Shown here: positions 59,886 to 64,000 of the stretch, piece after piece
Layout of the letters: the number at the start of each line of letters is the position of its first letter
How positions within the stretch are numbered: position 1 is the stretch's first letter
Source: JAPOVO01 sp026708165
GTDB taxonomy: Bacteria; Chloroflexota; UBA11872; VXNJ01
Direction of reading: 5' to 3'
Assembly (NCBI GenBank): GCA_965208775.1
Contig: OZ242360.1
Coordinates: forward strand, 2,914,001 to 2,978,000
DNA length: 64,000 nucleotides
Program-made: the position numbers and the translations under genes
The notes under the pieces: model-generated
Seen by the model: only the letters and a program-made list of their open reading frames with translations
Told to the model about the DNA's origin: nothing
Database searches by the model: none

Positions 59886-61436
59886 ATCGGCGATCTGAAA
59901 TCCGTAGAGTTCGGCGTCGCGCAAGTAGAACTTGAGTTTCACGGCGCCTGGAATCTCGCTCACGGTGTCGCGTCCCGACCATCTGACCTTGTGCCGCACG
60001 GCATCACCGGTGAACCGCTCGCACCGGTCGCGAGAGTGTTCCTCCCAAACGTTGTTCCAGCTATCCATTATCTCAACTTCGATGTAGCCGTCCGATCCGC
60101 AGCGACCGTTGATGATCAGGTATGAGCCTGTTGAGAACACCGGCTTAGTCTCGATCCAGCCCTCCCGCACGGTTGCGTCCAAGGACACGTATCCATCAAG
60201 TCGCATTGTGGCCAGGCACAGATGATGGCCATCGCGGGCGAGGTTGGGATCAAGGGCTTCGGCGACGGCAAGCTCCTCGCGCAGGGCGTGTTTCCACCAC
60301 CAGTCGTGATGTACCCGGTGGCCCCCGTAGTAGAACCACAACTCATCCCTGACGACGAGCGGCTGAGTGGGCGTTTCAGCCATGAACTGGTCGTAACTGC
60401 CGGCGTCGCCCCGCGGGATGAACGGTCGATGGTCGAGCATACGCTTCCAGTCGCTCCCATCACGGCTGTAAAGCAGGTAATTGTCCATTGTGTTGTCCAC
60501 CTGGTGAAGCACGTTGAGGATGCCCAGATGCAACTCGCCGGCTCGCCAGGGCACTAGTCCGTAGTACGCATCGTCGAGATTGTCGTCATCGCCAGGATCC
60601 AAAACCAGCTCCGGGCGACTCCAGTTGAACATGTCGGCACTTTCGAGCCTGTAGATCCGCCTCCGAGTGCCCCATATCCCTTCCGGCTTGGCCGGCCATA
60701 TTGGACCGAACCAGGTGTCGAAGTCGGGATGTGAGCTCATCGCCGGATGCCCGCCATATCGGCCAAAGATCACGTACTTCTCATCGATCGGGTCATAAGT
60801 CAGGATTTCGACATCCCCGAGCCAGACCGGAAATAGGGGATTCCCTTCGTAGGGAGTCCAGTCGATTCCGTTTGGCGAAAATACCAGGCAGAGACCACCA
60901 CCATCCCTCCTGGGACCGGTCTTGGGGCGGTTTCGACCCAGGAGCCGGTGAAAGTAGACCATTTTGTATCGACGCGCCGGATCGGGGTCGCGATCGTCGA
61001 TCAGTACCGACGCGCTACCGTACATCTCGTCGTCTGAATGCGGAAAGACGGCGTTCGTATCGTTTCCGTCAATCACCTGTTTTCCCAACGCAGGTTTGTC
61101 CCACTTGATTCCGTCTTCGGACCGTGCGTACAGGTTCCGCTCATGCAGTGTGCGGCCCCGATCTTCGTACCCGAAGAATCCGTACAAGTCCTCGTACCAG
61201 CACTGAAATTCGCCGTCGGGCGCCTCCCGGCGAACGCTGAAGTTGGAGGTTCGAAAGAAGGTCACCGCCTCCCAGGGTTTGTCGCGCATGATGACCGGGT
61301 TGGCCGGATGTTTGACCGGGCTGTGCTGACGGCGGGTGACGTTCTTGACCACTGCAATGACATCGTTGTCGATGAAGAGCTGCCGGGTCGTGCCGACGTC
61401 CTTGTAGACCTTGTCCTCCGAATAGGCTACGTACAC
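59880..61436 (-). CDS. Five-bladed beta-propeller glycosidase-like protein (GH32/GH43 type)
   Basis: A 518-residue protein resembling the propeller proteins annotated as glycosyl hydrolase family 32 N-terminal-like. The repeated pattern of single-blade tryptophan motifs appears in ARSEDGIKWDKPALGKQVI, FSPNGIDWTPYEGNPLF and YSRDGSDWKRML. No signal peptide is evident. Catalytic acids cannot be assigned. The start is GTG at 61436, with AAGAGGGAAG upstream. It is divergent from the acetoacetyl-CoA synthetase gene across a 250-base gap. Hydrolysis or binding of a plant-type or algal glycan is possible but unproven. Confidence 0.72.
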   Translation of the reverse strand: MYVAYSEDKVYKDVGTTRQLFIDNDVIAVVKNVTRRQHSPVKHPANPVIMRDKPWEAVTFFRTSNFSVRREAPDGEFQCWYEDLYGFFGYEDRGRTLHERNLYARSEDGIKWDKPALGKQVIDGNDTNAVFPHSDDEMYGSASVLIDDRDPDPARRYKMVYFHRLLGRNRPKTGPRRDGGGLCLVFSPNGIDWTPYEGNPLFPVWLGDVEILTYDPIDEKYVIFGRYGGHPAMSSHPDFDTWFGPIWPAKPEGIWGTRRRIYRLESADMFNWSRPELVLDPGDDDNLDDAYYGLVPWRAGELHLGILNVLHQVDNTMDNYLLYSRDGSDWKRMLDHRPFIPRGDAGSYDQFMAETPTQPLVVRDELWFYYGGHRVHHDWWWKHALREELAVAEALDPNLARDGHHLCLATMRLDGYVSLDATVREGWIETKPVFSTGSYLIINGRCGSDGYIEVEIMDSWNNVWEEHSRDRCERFTGDAVRHKVRWSGRDTVSEIPGAVKLKFYLRDAELYGFQIADS

Positions 61437-61686
61437 TCGATCGCTCTTCCCTCTTGATTACCCGGCCATCCGGCGGCGCGGACTCAATTGCCGGCGGTTT
61501 GCCGAAAGCAGTCAGCCGACTGATCCCGACGCTTCTTGTCAGGTACGATATCCGTTATTCGACCCGTGGACACCATGCGGCGCGGACCTAAAACCTGTAT
61601 TAGAGAGTTTCCCTCAGGCGTTTGGCTGTATGACGGCGAGGGCGCGGCCTGTTGCACGGTGAGCGTTAGGCAGATACGGCGGGACT

Positions 61687-63645
<1,959 letters not shown>

Positions 63646-63670
63646 CTAATAGCTGGAGATTCGGAGTCCA

Positions 63671-63785
63671 GCTCTGTCCCATGGAGGGATGGGGGATGGA
63701 TTCCCGCTTTCGCGGCAATGACGGTTGGGGGATTGGCTTCCCGCCCCCGATCAGGTCGAGGGCAGGCTTTTCGCGGGAATGACGG
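63671..63785. repeat. Family A variant followed by two family B repeats
   Basis: The A-like element is at 63671-63697 (TGTCCCATGGAGGGATGGGG). A minimal B follows at 63698-63724 (ATTCCCGC/GCGGCAAT around TTTC), then a full B at 63733-63785 ending TTCGCGGGAATGACGG. Confidence 0.7.
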
Positions 63786-63870
63786 TTGGGTGCGGCTTAT
63801 CCTTATTTGGGTGCGTGCGTCTTCGCAATTGGATATGAGGTCTGGTCGAGAGGGGACTGGGATAGCAGCT

Positions 63871-64000
63871 ATGCGAGTGATCTACTGCTGGGAGGCGGGG
63901 AGGCTTGACGTTCGGGACTATCGCACGAACCCTTATGGCGCGCTGCTGAAGGCGGGGCTTGAATCGCGGGGGCATCGGGTGACCGGCGCGCCGTACTATC
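63871..64000 (+). CDS. Start of a gene cut by the window edge, possible glycosyltransferase
   Basis: An ATG at 63871 opens a frame that runs to the end of the window. The product begins MRVIYCWEAGRLDVRDYRTN, then GALLKAGLESRGHRV, in the style of a family 1 glycosyltransferase N-terminal Rossmann domain. A GAGGGG lies too far upstream to be a good ribosome site, so the start may differ. Only 43 codons are visible. Confidence 0.45.
   Translation, partial: MRVIYCWEAGRLDVRDYRTNPYGALLKAGLESRGHRVTGAPYY

Overview
The window is GC-rich bacterial chromosome, densely coded on both strands, with no rRNA, tRNA, CRISPR array, transposase or phage gene that I could recognise. The likely source is an uncultivated Chloroflexota bacterium (SAR202/Dehalococcoidia-like). 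This is inference. It rests on the Tat-lipoprotein sugar-binding protein with a repetitive V-E-K-V-V-T-Q-I linker, on many paralogous Gfo/Idh/MocA dehydrogenases and broad-specificity hydrolases, and on frequent TTG and GTG starts. A Poribacteria-like source cannot be excluded.

Layout. 0.26-3.9 kb: a branched-chain amino-acid type ABC importer (livG-livF-livH-livM, minus strand) without a binding protein. 4.0-8.1 kb: Asp-box (BNR) protein, secreted Gmad2-like protein, oxidoreductase. 8.2-15.9 kb: a plus-strand operon behind a good sigma70-like promoter, with a CUT1 sugar-binding lipoprotein, two permeases, an oxidoreductase and a large ArsP-like permease fused to FG-GAP and ASPIC/UnbV domains. 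15.9-20.5 kb: a minus-strand operon of class IV aminotransferase, Gfo/Idh/MocA enzyme, ThDP enzyme and acetamidase/formamidase. 21.4-29.9 kb: split transketolase, an amidohydrolase fused to a degenerate alpha/beta-hydrolase, aldo/keto reductase, a ferritin-like protein and a second class IV aminotransferase. 30-37.8 kb: a partly duplicated cassette of NUDIX hydrolase, P-loop kinase, methyltransferases and glycerophosphodiesterase, with one kinase copy reduced to a 3' remnant, plus a CocE/NonD hydrolase. 38-46.3 kb: orphan hydantoinase B, enolase-superfamily dehydratase, Gfo/Idh/MocA, GH-like protein and HpcH/HpaI aldolase. 46.3-54.5 kb: two minus-strand genes (uncharacterised and beta-propeller), then a plus-strand catabolic operon (DegT aminotransferase, TIM-barrel isomerase, PmoA-like protein, FAH-family hydrolase, Gfo/Idh/MocA). 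54.6-64 kb: FAD oxidoreductase, cupin, iron alcohol dehydrogenase, 2-hydroxyacid dehydrogenase, propeller glycosidase-like protein, acetoacetyl-CoA synthetase and the start of a further gene.

Together the genes describe a scavenging heterotroph that imports sugars and amino or organic acids and processes them through NAD-linked dehydrogenases, dehydratases, retro-aldolases, FAH-type hydrolases and CoA ligation. Almost every intergenic gap between transcription units holds copies of three short palindromic repeat families, called A, B and C here. They are rare inside operons.

Most notable: the permease/FG-GAP/UnbV fusion (12929-15883), the amidohydrolase fused to a serine-less alpha/beta-hydrolase (23220-25739), the duplicated and decayed NUDIX-kinase-methyltransferase cassette (29993-35052), and a repeat element that supplies the stop codon of an aminotransferase (29846-29883).
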